A DNA stretch of 64,000 nt, taken from contig OX578138.1 of assembly GCA_951213105.1 (NCBI GenBank), positions 66,922,037 through 66,986,036 on the forward strand, read 5' to 3'. The notes under the pieces were generated by a model that was given only the letters and a program-made list of their open reading frames with translations, had not been told where the DNA came from and ran no database searches. Source of the stretch: Amaurobius ferox. Lineage: Eukaryota; Arthropoda; Arachnida; Araneae; Amaurobiidae. The position numbers were made by a program, and so were the translations under genes. Of this stretch, positions 1 to 11,741 are shown piece by piece; within the stretch, counting starts at the first letter, position 1, and each line of letters opens with the position of its first letter.

Positions 1-849
1 TTGCAGCAATTACTATCAAGTATTAAATTCCTTTAAATATAAATTCGGAAAGACACTTTTCATCTTTTCAAGAAACAGACTTAAAAAGGCAACACGTTAG
101 GAAAACCAGTACCTTAAGGAAGGCAGCACCTTTTAAACAACATATTCTTGGCAAACTGAACATCCCAGGTATACTCCCCAAAGATATGTATATTAATTAG
201 ACTCCTTAAAATGCTGACAACTGTGCATAGATTATGTCTTCTGCCAAAAGTTATAATTTTATTTTCACTTAAACAAAATATTCAGCAAGAATTATATGAT
301 GATGGATCTATACTAACTATTTACTGTTTTCTCTTTTAACCGTTCTCATTGTTTCCAATTAACTTCCCTGACTCAAAAACATTAGGGAATACATATTTTT
401 CTTTATCTTTAACTACCTGAGATTTCTAGAAAATAATGTTTATGCTTTAATTTCATGGATTTCTGTAAACAGTATGTTGAAATAAAGGTAAACAGGATTA
501 TCGTTTAAGTCATTTTTCTGTAACTCAGATAATAAGACAATGGAATGCAACTTGCCACGTGCCTCGGTCTAATTGAAAAATTTCTTCATCGATTATTTCA
601 ACACAAAATAACAAGCAGGGATCATAAAATTAATGGCTAAAAGCTGAGCTGTCGTCTCTACTATTGGAAAATAGCTGTCCTGAGGGTATCAGCCCTCCTA
701 GAAGTGCATTAAGAAATGGGTGATGAAACACCTCGATTCCACACCCGGACATGGAAACCCCCCACTATCGAAGACGTAATGAAAGTAAACAACAATTCAA
801 TTATATTTTATACATTTATCCAATAACCTTATTCATTGATCCTATTGGT
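1..849. other. AT-rich non-coding sequence
   Basis: Low-GC sequence without a credible reading frame, repeat family or RNA gene that I can recognise. It is probably upstream intron or 5' flank of the basonuclin gene. An ATG-initiated frame from 751 to 1113 runs into the neighbouring GC-rich island but looks like chance. Confidence 0.4.
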
Positions 850-1445
850 AGATCAGTGTCTTTACCCCTCCCAGGACGAAAACAAAGACCTGGCTGGCTG
901 GAGGCTGATAAATGGGTCGGGGGAAACCAAAATGGGGGGTTGGAAATGAGTTCGTCATATATGCGATGGCCGCGGGACAACTTGATGTATCGCGGGCCGG
1001 TCCTCTTCAGAACCGGTAATGATCACGTGGCCACCCCTTCCAATTTAAGAGTCGAGATGCCGGAACCGGCCAGCACCCCCATTCGCCTGACCCTGTTGAA
1101 CCCTTCCAAATAAAAAATGCCCTGGTACCCTGTAATTTCAGAGGCAGCTGGACTAATGAAGTGCCAGAGCTCGTCGGTTGACAACGAATGGGCCCCACCT
1201 GTTGTTGTGAGCACGTGACAGTTTGGGGTTCTTTTTGGCAGGGCCCCCGCTCTTCATTTAAGGGAGGTTACTGGCAATTAGCTTTAGCCTTCTCTTCTGA
1301 GAGACTGTCCGAGCAAATGAATGCATTGTCCTGTCTGTTTTTAAAATTTTTACTTTGGGTTCGTTCCGACTTGTGGGTAGGGGGGTTACTCTGGCGATGA
1401 TTTATTGGAGGAGGGCAGGGGCACACCTTTACCTGAAAGAATCTG
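850..1445. promoter_or_regulatory. GC-elevated unique island, candidate regulatory element
   Basis: About 600 bp with clearly higher GC than the surrounding sequence and none of the repeat families found elsewhere in the window. It contains two CACGTG E-box cores (near 1024 and 1211) and G/C runs. No frame in it looks like a conserved protein. By position upstream of a developmental transcription-factor gene, an enhancer or alternative promoter is plausible, but this is inference from composition only. Confidence 0.3.
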
Positions 1446-2819
1446 GACTCTTCAACCATTATTACTTTCCTTTTCGTTGTTTTGATTCCTTCGTTTAAGA
1501 TACGTATTCTTCTTGAACGCTGAAATGTAAAGAGTTCGGCGGTACAACCTTTAATTTATAATTAGCATTAGAAAGCAATCTAAATGAACTCAGTTAGAAT
1601 ATAACCAAGATAGTAATTGGTCTTTGTCCTCATTCAATTATGTATGATTTTGTGTATTCTTACGTATGTGGACGAACATTATGAAGTGTCATGTTGAAAC
1701 ACGTTCCCAAAGAACCTACAAAAGTTGACTTTAATTACAATATTTTTAGCAGGATCAATTTTAAAAATGGTTATCAGCTACAAAAATTTTATTCGCAAAG
1801 GATTCTTTGAAGAGAATTGGGTACATTGAGTACATTGGAGAATATTGAGTGCTTTGGAATTTTTGGGGATTACGGTCCAGCAGCCTCATCAGGAATATGA
1901 TTATGACGGTATGAACAGAGAAGATCAACTTGCAATTTCTTGTCTGCATTGTAGATTTTGTCTATTTAAACCCAAATTTACAAAATAATCATAAGTGATG
2001 AAAAAGGAAACTGGGAATATCTCAACCGTATATCACAAATAATTCAAAATATAGCGCACTATCAAATAATCAAATAAGCAATATTTTTTTTGCATAATAT
2101 ACAAAGAAACATATTTATTTATTTCTAGGGAAGTCCTACAGAAACTTGAGAAGATAGTTTATAACACTCCTCTGTAAAATGTGATCTTATATTGATCTAA
2201 TTTCACCAGAGTAGTAAAAAGGAATGACACCTAAAATGTTCTCTAGGTATTGTTTTTAAAAATTGCTTATAATTATTTCTTATTAAAATGCTTATGTCAA
2301 TGCTCAATCGAAACTAATACTACAGAAACAATTTTGAATAAAAATGTCGTGCTTTATCAGCATTAAGAGTCCAAATATTCTTTGGAATTTTATACGCCAT
2401 ATAATCAGGTCTTCAATCACTTGAATAGACCTTATTGATAGACTCAGAACTAGATTACGGTCTGAGCTATAGGAGCTACAGCCCAGAGGTCTCCGCCATC
2501 TAGAAGTCCCCCAAATAATCAATGTAAAGTTATTTCATGTGTGAATACTGAATCAAAGCATAATCACTCAAAATTGTATATATAAGAAAATGAGTTATAA
2601 ATGGTAAATCTGAATGTGCTATTCAATCAAAATCATGTGAGGGCGTCGGAATTGCTTGGATAAAAGCAACGTCATTTAATGTTTTGCTATTATTTAGTGA
2701 CATTTGTTTCTGGTAGCAATAAAATTATCGATTCCACAAAGTCTGAAGGTAAATTCAAGTCTTCATGGAAAATCTGACATTTTGTTAGCAGAGCATTGTT
2801 CACTGTAGCCGTGTCTTTT
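1446..2819. other. AT-rich non-coding sequence
   Basis: No gene, RNA or recognisable mobile element seen. The short frames here carry no domain signature. Confidence 0.4.
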
Positions 2820-3070
2820 AACTGTTGAACAACTGCTTCCACGAGGCTTTATTCCCTCCTGATTTTCTCCTGTTGGGGATATTCATAAGAAAGGGTGAGA
2901 AAGAAATATCGCCCTGGTCTATGCCCCAGAGGATTCTCTGTGCACAAAATCCAATTGACCATTCCCACTATTGACGCAGCTAATGAACTCAGCGTCCCAT
3001 ATTGTGGGTCATGTCCCACAAACCCTCCACCCCATTCTCACCCTCTGAAGGGGTGATAGAGTATTTGTCA
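2820..3070. promoter_or_regulatory. GC-elevated unique island, candidate conserved non-coding element
   Basis: A 250-bp block of mixed composition in AT-rich surroundings. It has no open frame and matches none of the repeat families in the window. It could be a conserved regulatory segment; only comparative or chromatin data would tell. Confidence 0.22.
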
Positions 3071-3522
3071 TTGTTGTTTTATGGTTCCATGAAGGATTTT
3101 TTGGTTTTGTTTTTCAGTGAAAAGGGTGTCAATTGGTTCAAATAGTTAATTAAGAATGCTTTACTAAGAAATGTGAGAAGTAGCCGTTTTCATTGTTTCT
3201 CTTTATAAGAAATGCTGCTGATTTCGATACATTAATGTTCCTTAAATAGTTCTATTTTTTATTATATTTTCTAGTATGATGATATTGTTCCATTAAACCT
3301 TCAATTCAAAATACACCAATATGTACGTATACGTAATATCAGGGAAATATTGTTGTTCTTATGAGAATATTGTTGTTCTTATGAGAATTTTTTTTTATTA
3401 TTTTATCCACGGTATGTACAGCTAGTAAATTTGAATTCCAAGGTGGTTACTCTTCTTTGTTTTTCAAATTCCCGTTTAATTCAACATATTGTCGTCATAC
3501 GTGAGCTAAAATTCAATTTCGC

Positions 3523-5714
3523 ATATTGTTGTTACACTTGTCGGAATCTATGATTCCGAAAAGTGCAATTCTCAGAAAGTAGAAACAAGTTCGAATTCTT
3601 TATGCACCTCGATTAATTGCAAAGTCAAAAATTACGCAGAATATTTTTTGGTTGTTGCTTTGTAGTTTACTTATTTGTTGTATTTTAACTTGCAATTCCT
3701 ATTCTTTTGTGAACAGTAATTTTCTTTTTGCCACCCGCATGTGTATTCTTTGCATATAGTACATGTGTATTCTTTTATTATAGTTAAATGATTATTAATA
3801 ATCTAAATCTATGTTTTTTTTTTTGTTTTGTTCCAACTACTGAAAGCAATCTTCATTTACCTAGATTAACTTGTTATATGTTTTCGGCATTCGTTCTAGT
3901 AATCGGCTAAAACGCACAACCGGACAACTTGTAGGAAACAGCTTGTGGGAAAATGAATTTTTATTATTGTAAGATAAAGTAATCAAATTATTCTTTAAAT
4001 AATTTCAATTTCGAGAGATTGGTATTATCCCATATTAGTATCAGTGGCAACGGAATAAAGGGATATTTCTCCATCATCTAATAATCTTCAGTAAAGCAAA
4101 GAATATTAGAAATATTCATAGAGACAAAAAATATGAATATTAGATAAAAAAAAACAATCTTGATAGCGTAATAATTTAGCATAACTGACTTTAGGATAAT
4201 AGTCAATAATTATAAATTTCTATACTGATCGATTTCCTTTAATTTCTGAGTCTTATTTAAATCACTCTCTTACGAGTTATTAAGAAAAAAATTTCCGTAA
4301 TTCAGAAGAACATGCAATTCACATAAACCCTTCTTAGATAGTAAACCGTCAAAATTAATTAGTTCTGTTTTTACCCGAGTTCAAACACTTAGTGGGTACC
4401 AGAAATTTCTTTTCAATATGCAATTATAAAATATTCTGATAATTGATTATTGCATTCCAAATTAGTCAATTTAAAAATGGATCTTATAGAAACTGGGATT
4501 CAATTATTATTTTCAATAACACAAACTCAAACACAGAAACTGCAGTCGCAAAAACGGTGCCAGTACTATCATATATTCATTCTTATTTGTTTAAACATGT
4601 ATTAATATTTATGCATTAATATTGTTGTTACACTTGTCGGAATCTATGATTCCGAAAAGTGCAATTCTCAGAAAGTAGAAACAAGTTCGAATTTTTTATG
4701 CACCTCGATTAATTGCAAAGTTAAAAATTACGCAGAATATTTTTTGGTTGTTGCTTTGTAGTTTATTTATTTGTTGTATTTTAACTTGCAATTCCTATTC
4801 TTTTGTGAACAGTAATTTTCTTTTTGCCACCCGCATGTGTATTCTTTGCATATAGTACATGTGTATTCTTTTATTATAGTTAAATGATTATTAATAATCT
4901 AAATCTATGTTTTTTTTTTTGTTTTGTTCCAACTACTGAAAGCAATCTTCATTTACCTAGATTAACTTGTTATATGTTTTCGGCATTCCTTCTAGTAATC
5001 GGCTAAAACGCACAACCGGACAACTTGTAGGAGGAAACAGCTTGTAGGAAAATGAATTTTTATTATTGTAAAATAAAGTAATCAAATTATTCTTTAAATA
5101 ATTTCAATTTCGAGAGATTGTTATTATCCCATATTAGTATCAGTTGCAACGGAATAAAGGGATATTTCTCCATCATCTAACAATCTTCAGTAAAGCAAAG
5201 AACATTAGAAATATTCATAGAGACAAAAAATATGAATATTAGATAAAAAAAAAAACAATCTTGATAGCGTAATAATTTAGCATAACTGACTTTAGGATAA
5301 TAGTCAATAATTATAAATTTCTATACTGATCGATTTCCTTTAATTTCTGAGTCTTATTTAAATCACTCTCTTACGAGTTATTAAGAAAAAAATTTCCGTA
5401 ATTCAGAAGAACATGTAATTCACATAAACCCTTCTTAGATAGTAAACCATCAAAATTAATTAGTTCTGTTTTTACCCGAGTTCAAACACTTGGTGGGTAT
5501 CAGAAATTTCTTTTCAATATGCAATTATAAAATATTCTGATAATTGATTATTGCATTCCAAATTAGTCAATTTAAAAATGGATCTTATAAAAACTGGGAT
5601 TCAATTATTATTTTCAATAACACAAACTCAAGCACAGAAACTGCAGTCGCGAAAACGGTGCCAGTACTATCATATATTCATTCTTATTTGTTTAAACAGG
5701 TATTAATATTTAGC
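3523..5714. repeat. Two-copy tandem duplication, unit about 1096 bp
   Basis: Copy 1 (3523-4618) starts at atattgttgttacacttg and copy 2 (4619-5714) starts with the same string. They align almost base for base to gtttaaacaggtattaatat at the end. Differences are scattered single bases and short indels (for example gaggaaacag versus gaaacag, and different A-run lengths), so the duplication is fairly recent. Neither copy has a coding frame or terminal repeats, so this looks like unequal exchange or replication slippage rather than transposition. Confidence 0.9.
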
Positions 5715-6063
5715 TTCTGAATGAAACTATAAAAATAACTGAATGTACATAATAAATAATCCAGAGTAACGTTGAAGATGTCATTGAGGATATCTTTCCG
5801 GGTAGGCGGTTAAGGCTATCGTGAGGAAAGTTGTAATGGCCTAGCGAGTGGGAGGAAGTGACTGCTTTGCATGACATTTAAATAGCATTTAAGTAGAAAT
5901 TATACTTTCAGTAGGCCAATTAAGACAGCAGTCTCTACTGAAGGCGTTAAAATATTCTTTCTAAATACCAATGCTGGGTAAAAAATAGTCTGGGCCATGG
6001 TCCACAAACTAGTTGGGGCTCTTTAAATACTTTGGGGCACTTAATAAACTGTTGCAATTGATT
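5715..6063. other. Non-coding spacer
   Basis: Unique sequence between the 1.1-kb duplication and the 136-bp repeat; nothing recognised. Confidence 0.4.
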
Positions 6064-6463
6064 AAATCGGTGACTATAGATAGGGCTGTTTCTCAAGTCC
6101 TTGAAATGATGTAAACTATAAACATTATGGATTCCTACCCAAAAGTCAGTCTCGTACTAAGAACAAACACATCTTGACTTATTTAAATGACTGATGTTTA
6201 AATCGGTGACTATAGGTAGGGCTGTTTCTCAAGTCCTTGAAATAATATAAACTAAAAACATTATGGATTCCCACCCAAAAGTCAGTCTCGTACTAAGAAC
6301 AAGCACATCTTGACTTATTTAAATGACTGATTTTTAAATCGGTGACTATAGGTAAGGCAGTTTCTCAAGTCTTTGAAATAATATAAAATAGAAACATTAT
6401 GGATTCCTACTCCAAAAGTCAATCACGTACTACGAACTACATCTTGATTAAATGACTGATTTG
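6064..6463. repeat. Tandem repeat, 136-bp unit, about 2.9 copies
   Basis: The string aaatcggtgactata recurs at 6064, 6200 and 6336, exactly 136 bp apart. Each unit continues through a conserved 'ttctcaagtc' and 'acatcttga' segment. The third copy is the most diverged and ends near 6463. Confidence 0.9.
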
Positions 6464-7523
6464 ACCAAAATTTATTGTCAGGTTAAAAACAAAATTGCGT
6501 TTTGAATTTAAACTCAACAATTAGCGTTTCAATAATACCATATAGCGCAATAACTAAGTTATAGAAAGAAAGCAGTCGTAATTTGATTGCCGCGTTGTAA
6601 TTAATTAGCATAAAACTAACTGTGTTGCAAGGGGATATATGAGTACAGTTGCATGACTGGATAAACCAGGGTGCAGCAGTGTAATAGCTTCGGGACTTCT
6701 AGCACATGCAATCACTTCAAACAGTTTAGAACGTAATTATTCCATGTTTGACGTGCGTGCAACAGTCGATAGTTCAGTGGATTGTACCCAGACTATCAAG
6801 GGCTCATTTGATGCAGAGATTAGAAACTTTTCGTTTTACCTCGTTATTAAGTTCTCTAATATCCTTAACTCTTTCTGTGGCAGTATTTTGAATTTTAGAT
6901 TTTCATCGATTTGATGTCATTCAGACGTCAAGAAAATAATTTAAATACTAGTTGTTACATTGAAGAATAAAGTATAATATGTTGAAACGGCCAAAAAATT
7001 AAACAAATAAAGCACACAACGACCTTAACATGCCAAGATGATATTCTTGTATGCAGAACATCTTTTGTGAAAAATAATCCTATTGAGGGTCCCAGATCAA
7101 CCGCCAGTTTGATTTTTCAAATGTCAAGCTATGGAAACTAGTCAACACCTAGCTCTTTTATTATTTGAGATTTTTTTTTCTTTCTGCTTTTGCCAGCATA
7201 AATGGTATAAAGAGAACGGTTTATGCGTTTTTAAAAAATCGGTAGACTAGTTGGAAGTATTTTTTATATCTATCAAAAGGTAACACGTTCGTTTCACAAA
7301 AACATTAGAAATACTTCTTATTATTTTATCGATTTTTGAAAAAAAAAAGCAATCTTCCCATTCTCAGCATTTATTTTTGGGTAAAAACAAAACAAAACAA
7401 AACAAAAAAAAAACAGTTGGAAAAATTTCTAAAATCTAAACGAACTGGAGATTAAGGAATCTTTTCCATAGGTTAACATGGGAGAAATGAAACAAGCTGT
7501 GTAGGAAAAGTATTATCGTAATA
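6464..7523. other. AT-rich non-coding sequence
   Basis: No gene or repeat family recognised. Contains a caaaa-type simple repeat near 7387-7415. Confidence 0.4.
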
Positions 7524-7533
7524 CTTTAGAATG

Positions 7534-7772
7534 CCGACGTCGATGGTCGAGCGGTTAAGACGACCGTTTCCAAGCAATCGTTCGACCGCCGCGTTGTGGG
7601 TTTGAGTCCCACGTAAGGCATGGATGTTGTGTTGTTGGGCGCAGTGTGTTCCGTCCCCTCTGGTGCGCCTGGGGCAACGTCCTAGGACGGCTAAATGGTT
7701 CACGTTCCTGGCCAATGTATAGGCGATTGATGGAAGTCAAGTGCCTGGCCATTTGAGAAAGAAAAGAAAAAC
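7534..7772 (+). mobile_element. tRNA(Ser/Leu)-derived SINE with 10-bp target-site duplication
   Basis: The head looks like a class II tRNA: A-box-like tggtcgagcggttaagacg, a long variable arm, and B-box-like gggtttgagtccc, closed by complementary atgcc and ggcat. A GC-rich body of about 120 bp follows, ending in an A-rich tail (gagaaagaaaagaaaaa). The flanks carry the same 10-mer ctttagaatg at 7524-7533 and 7773-7782, which I read as the target-site duplication. The tRNA fold is imperfect and the body is attached, so this is a retroposon rather than a functional tRNA gene. Confidence 0.85.
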
Positions 7773-7782
7773 CTTTAGAATG

Positions 7783-8287
7783 ACAGAATCTCCCATTAGA
7801 AACTTCTGTGTAGTTGTCAAAAGTTACTTAAGACGAACTTCATTTTTAAATTGACATATAATAATGCTTAGCTATAAAGGGGTTGCTTTCGTCTCTGGAG
7901 AATATGTATAGAGCAATAAAAAAGCATGTCTGTAATTTTCTGTAAAGATATTTAGACATTCCTTCCAAATTTTCTTTTATGGCACATGACTTGTATGACA
8001 TATCTAAATATCGTCCTATATCTCATATTTTTCACTCTGGAACTTGATTCTTGTTAAAATACGGCTTCATAAAGAGTCCATGTCTCAGTTGATAGTAGTA
8101 CCCCATGAGGACTGCCGTTATTTGAAGCTTCTCAAACAACATATCACATGTCAAATTATTAATCGCCTCAATCAGACAAGATCCGAAACATAGGTTCTCT
8201 TTCGGCTAGTATTTATTGGACGCATTGTGATATGAATACTAAACATCAGCTGATAAGATTTGATTAATATCAATAATCTGTTCCACT
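7783..8287. other. AT-rich non-coding sequence
   Basis: Nothing recognised. Confidence 0.4.
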
Positions 8288-8536
8288 GTGGCTCAAAATA
8301 TGCATTCTCTTCACAGTCAAGTGCTACCCAAAGGTTTTGCAATTGGTAACGTTTCGATTACAAAAGGCGAGGGTGTTGCAAGGCTTTGTGCTGACCTGGA
8401 TGTGTCATTAGCTTTTCCTCCAGAAGCAGGCGTGGTGGTAAGAGACGGGACACTTCAAGTCCATACTAATACACAAACTGCCCTAAAGAAAGCCGGGAAA
8501 CACAATTGGATTTCTAATGTATTTTTTATTCAGTAG
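8288..8536 (+). CDS. Unrecognised 82-codon open frame; possible internal exon 8317-8437
   Basis: I do not recognise the product. The frame encodes a mixed-composition peptide (KGEGVARLCADLDVS near residues 26-40, then FPPEAGVVVRDGT), and its GC is higher than the flanks. A respectable acceptor (cattctcttcacag, AG at 8315-8316) and donor (gtaagag at 8438) bracket 121 nt inside it. It could therefore be an exon of an unknown gene, an alternative exon, or a fragment of a mobile-element gene. It does not resemble the expected N-terminal CxC region of basonuclin. No neighbouring exon was identified, so existence as a gene is doubtful. Confidence 0.18.
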   Translation: MAQNMHSLHSQVLPKGFAIGNVSITKGEGVARLCADLDVSLAFPPEAGVVVRDGTLQVHTNTQTALKKAGKHNWISNVFFIQ

Positions 8537-8674
8537 TCGCATCAGAATATCCTATGCAGTGAATGAACTACAGTGGAATCGTAAATTAGCGTTTGTGCAT
8601 GAAAGGAGGATACTAGTCTGATTATCCTTGGCGATTCGTGTTGATGGGAGTGGAACCTAAATCAGACAATGCTG

Positions 8675-9731
8675 GATCGTGTATCTGTGTGATAAGAAGC
8701 AAAATGTTTGATTCGATGATTTAATCCGAGCTTTATGCCTGAATTAGACAGCAATTTCTGAAAAAAATTCTGATGTGGGCACCACATGACTTTCGTTATA
8801 TAATGCAATGAATTTACTACTTTTACAGTTAAAAAAATGTTATTCTTATAGTAGATACTTATATTCTTTCCAAGATATTGAATTTTCTTCAATTTGTCGT
8901 CATTTTCATTGATTTAGCATCATTTTTATCCATTTGGCGAGATTTCTATTAATTTGGCAACAATTAAAAATGTCGCCAAGTTGGCGACATTCCGCCAAAT
9001 TCGTCGCCAAAATCTCGCCAAACGTTATGGACGGAGAAATAAGGTATTCTTACAGCAGATAAATGACTATTGGTTTTCAAATACAAAAGTATTACTCAAA
9101 GTATCTTTTCTTGTAAATGGAATGAGTTAGAACTACGAGAATGATGTCACCAAATGTATCGCATGATATTATATATGAAAAGTGAACAGGTTTATTAACA
9201 GTTAATACTTATTAATTATTAACTGTTAATAATTAATAAGTATTAACTTGATTTTACTTGATATTTACTTGATTTATTTGATAAATTTATTTGAAGAATG
9301 TGCTATATCTCGAGAATGGTTAACGCTAGCGTTCTAAAGTTTATGTCAATCGTTTTCTAAGGAAAAATTACGTGAGAAATGTCTACTTGCGTAACTTTAT
9401 TAAAGGTTTTGATTTTTTGATGATATTTTCAAAATTTTACTCGAAAATTTAGGGGAGTTCTGAACATTCGATTGTGTTTAAAAACAATAGGCATCCAGTA
9501 TTCACGGATTGTGATTTTTGTACCAAATTTCATTCGAATTCCTCCATTCGTTTGTGAGATATCGTCTCCACAGACTCACTGACACACACACACACACAGA
9601 CAGATATCACCCCAAAAATGTTCGATGCGTTATCAGGGATGCTTAAAACGTGCTCTCCCGTCGAAAACTCGAATTCGAATTTTCGACCCCGTCAAAATAC
9701 TTTCCTTATACATTATGTATATAAGGAAAGT
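8675..9731 (-). mobile_element. Family A element, copy 1 (left arm of an inverted pair)
   Basis: Read on the minus strand, the element starts with a hairpin ACTTTCCTTATA...TATAAGGAAAGT (plus-strand 9699-9731). It continues through a near-palindromic gaattcgaattttcga block, a CA/TG microsatellite, the phrase gatattgcacattt in diverged form, and an internal palindrome of TTGGCGA/TCGCCAA units (8935-9025). It ends at a gcccacatcaga-like terminus near 8761. About 90 bp beyond that terminus is shared with copy 2. No protein is encoded, so it is non-autonomous. See copies at 9936, 16135, 24161 and 56568. Confidence 0.85.
9201..9247. repeat. Near-perfect 47-bp palindrome
   Basis: Arms of 23 nt, 9201-9223 and 9225-9247, are exact reverse complements around the single T at 9224. 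The left arm begins gttaatacttattaatt. The palindrome lies inside family A copy 1, where other copies have an unrelated A/T-rich stretch, so it arose or was inserted after the element did. Confidence 0.95.
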
Positions 9732-9935
9732 AAAAATTCCTTGAAATATTACCGGACAATACCAATATATTTACACAACTTGGCATGGTAAGAGAATTTG
9801 AGAAAGGGCCGAATCTACCTTCTTTTCAAGATGGCAATAAGTACTAAGCTAATGAATCAGATAACATTTGCTTATATGTGATAATTTTTATATTTTAATA
9901 CCATTTGTATCCATAGCATAGTCCGAACTGTTATT

Positions 9936-10989
9936 ACTTTCCTTATATACATAATGTATAAGGAAAGTATTGTGACGGGGTCGAAAATTCGAATTCGAAT
10001 TTTCGACGGCAGAGCACGTTTCAAGCATCCCTGATCACGAATCAAACATTTTTGAAGTGATGCCTGTGTGTGTGTGTGAAAGTATGTATGTGTGTGTGTG
10101 AAAGTATGTGTGTGTGTGTGTGTGTCAGTGAGTCTGTGGAGACGATAACTAACGAACGTATAGACAGATTTTAACGAAATTTGGTACAAAAATCACAATC
10201 CATAAACACTGGAAGTCTATTTTTTTTTATATGCAATCGAATGTTCAGAACCCCCCTAAATTTTCGAGTGAAATTTTGAAAAAATCGTCAAAAAATCAAA
10301 ACCGCTAATAAAGTTACGCAAATAGACATTTCTTATGAAATTTTTCATTAGAAAACGATTGACATAAATTTTAGAACGCTAACATGAACCGTTCTCGAGA
10401 TATTGCACATTTTTCAAAAAAATTATCAAAAAGTCATATAAAATAAAAAAATATATATTTCCTATTGTGAAACATGTTCGCTTTTCATATGTAATACCAT
10501 GCGATAAATTTGGTGACATCATTCTCGTGGAACTAGCTCGTTCCATTCATGAAAAAAGATACTTTGAGCAATACTTTTGTATTTGAACGCCAATAGTCAT
10601 TTATCTGCTGTAAGAATAACTTATTTCTTCGTCCATAACGCTTGGCGAGATTTTGGCGACGAATTTGGCGTAATGTCGGCAACTTGGCGACATTTTTAAT
10701 TGTTGCCAAATTAGCAAAAATCTCGCCAAATGGATAAAAATGACGCTAAATCAATGAAAATGACGACTAATTGAAGAAAATTCAATATCTTGGAAAGAAT
10801 ATAAGTATCTACTATAAGAATAACATTTTTTTTAACTGTAAAAGTAGTAAATTCATTGCATTATATAACGAAAGTCATGTGGTGCCCACATCAGAATTTT
10901 TTTCAGAAATTGCTGTCTAATTCAGGAATAAAGCTCGGATTAAATCATCGAATCAAACATTTTGCTTCTTATCACACAGATACACGATC
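9936..10989 (+). mobile_element. Family A element, copy 2 (right arm of an inverted pair)
   Basis: Head hairpin at 9936-9968, then a perfect 28-bp palindrome at 9980-10007 whose centre is gaattc. A TG microsatellite (about 10066-10126), the TTGGCGA/TCGCCAA internal palindrome (about 10640-10735) and the terminus cccacatcagaattttttt follow near 10886-10905. It is inverted relative to copy 1, with a 204-bp spacer. The arms share an extra segment of about 90 bp beyond the usual terminus, and a second terminus-like string (gcccacatcagatttttt) follows at about 10998-11015. Confidence 0.87.
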
Positions 10990-11015
10990 AGATTGCCCAC
11001 ATCAGATTTTTTTAC

Positions 11016-11264
11016 AGCAAAGACTATACACAACTTTTAATGAGAATTACAATTGTTTCTTCTGGGCAAACAATGCATGAAAATCTGAAGTTTCGAACAT
11101 TCGTGTTCATGGTAATTAAAATTTTTCTGAAAAATAAAACTTCGTTTATCGCACTTAATTGATAAAAGGTGGCAACTGGTTTCGGAGGCAAAAACCTCCT
11201 TCAAGATGAAAAGTGGAACAACTACATTGCAATCTTTATCATGCGCATAATGAATAGGGCAAGG

Positions 11265-11295
<31 letters not shown>

Positions 11296-11741
11296 CATGC
11301 ATACATACACTTCTGATGAGCAATTAAACATCAAACACTTTTACAAAAATGTCTATCTAGATTTTTGCTTAGTACATTAACACAGAATGTCGTAGAGTTT
11401 TGTTCTTCGATTATTGTGTTCATCTCCAAGACATACACATGCATAGAGAGAGTTATATTTATATATTTCTGAAAAAATGTTCAAAATACATTCAAGAGGT
11501 CTTAAAACCCGCTTTTCCGGCAGAATTTTGAATCAGAATATATTGAGAAACGTAATACTTTCTTAACAATTGTAGTATGAGATAGCAGCAAAAATGGATG
11601 TACATTGTGCAACAGTACCTGCTTTTTAATATCTCATTTTGTCTAGAACTAGTATTTAAGTCTGTCAAAGAGAGGGAAATTAATAAGCCAAAAAAAAAAA
11701 AAAAAAAAAAAAGAAAAAGGTAGAACTATTTATAATATGTT
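11016..11741. other. Non-coding sequence with simple repeats
   Basis: Contains a C-run plus CA tract (11270-11295) and a poly(A) run (about 11690-11712). A segment at 11400-11560 vaguely resembles a decayed family A head. No gene seen. Confidence 0.4.

Noticed and set aside
751..1113. 120-codon open frame in the GC-rich island
   Set aside because: No recognisable domain; the length is explained by the raised GC content, which lowers stop frequency.
9872..10189. 105-codon antisense frame with His-Thr runs
   Set aside because: Produced by the TG/CA microsatellite inside family A; the same artefact appears in the other copies.
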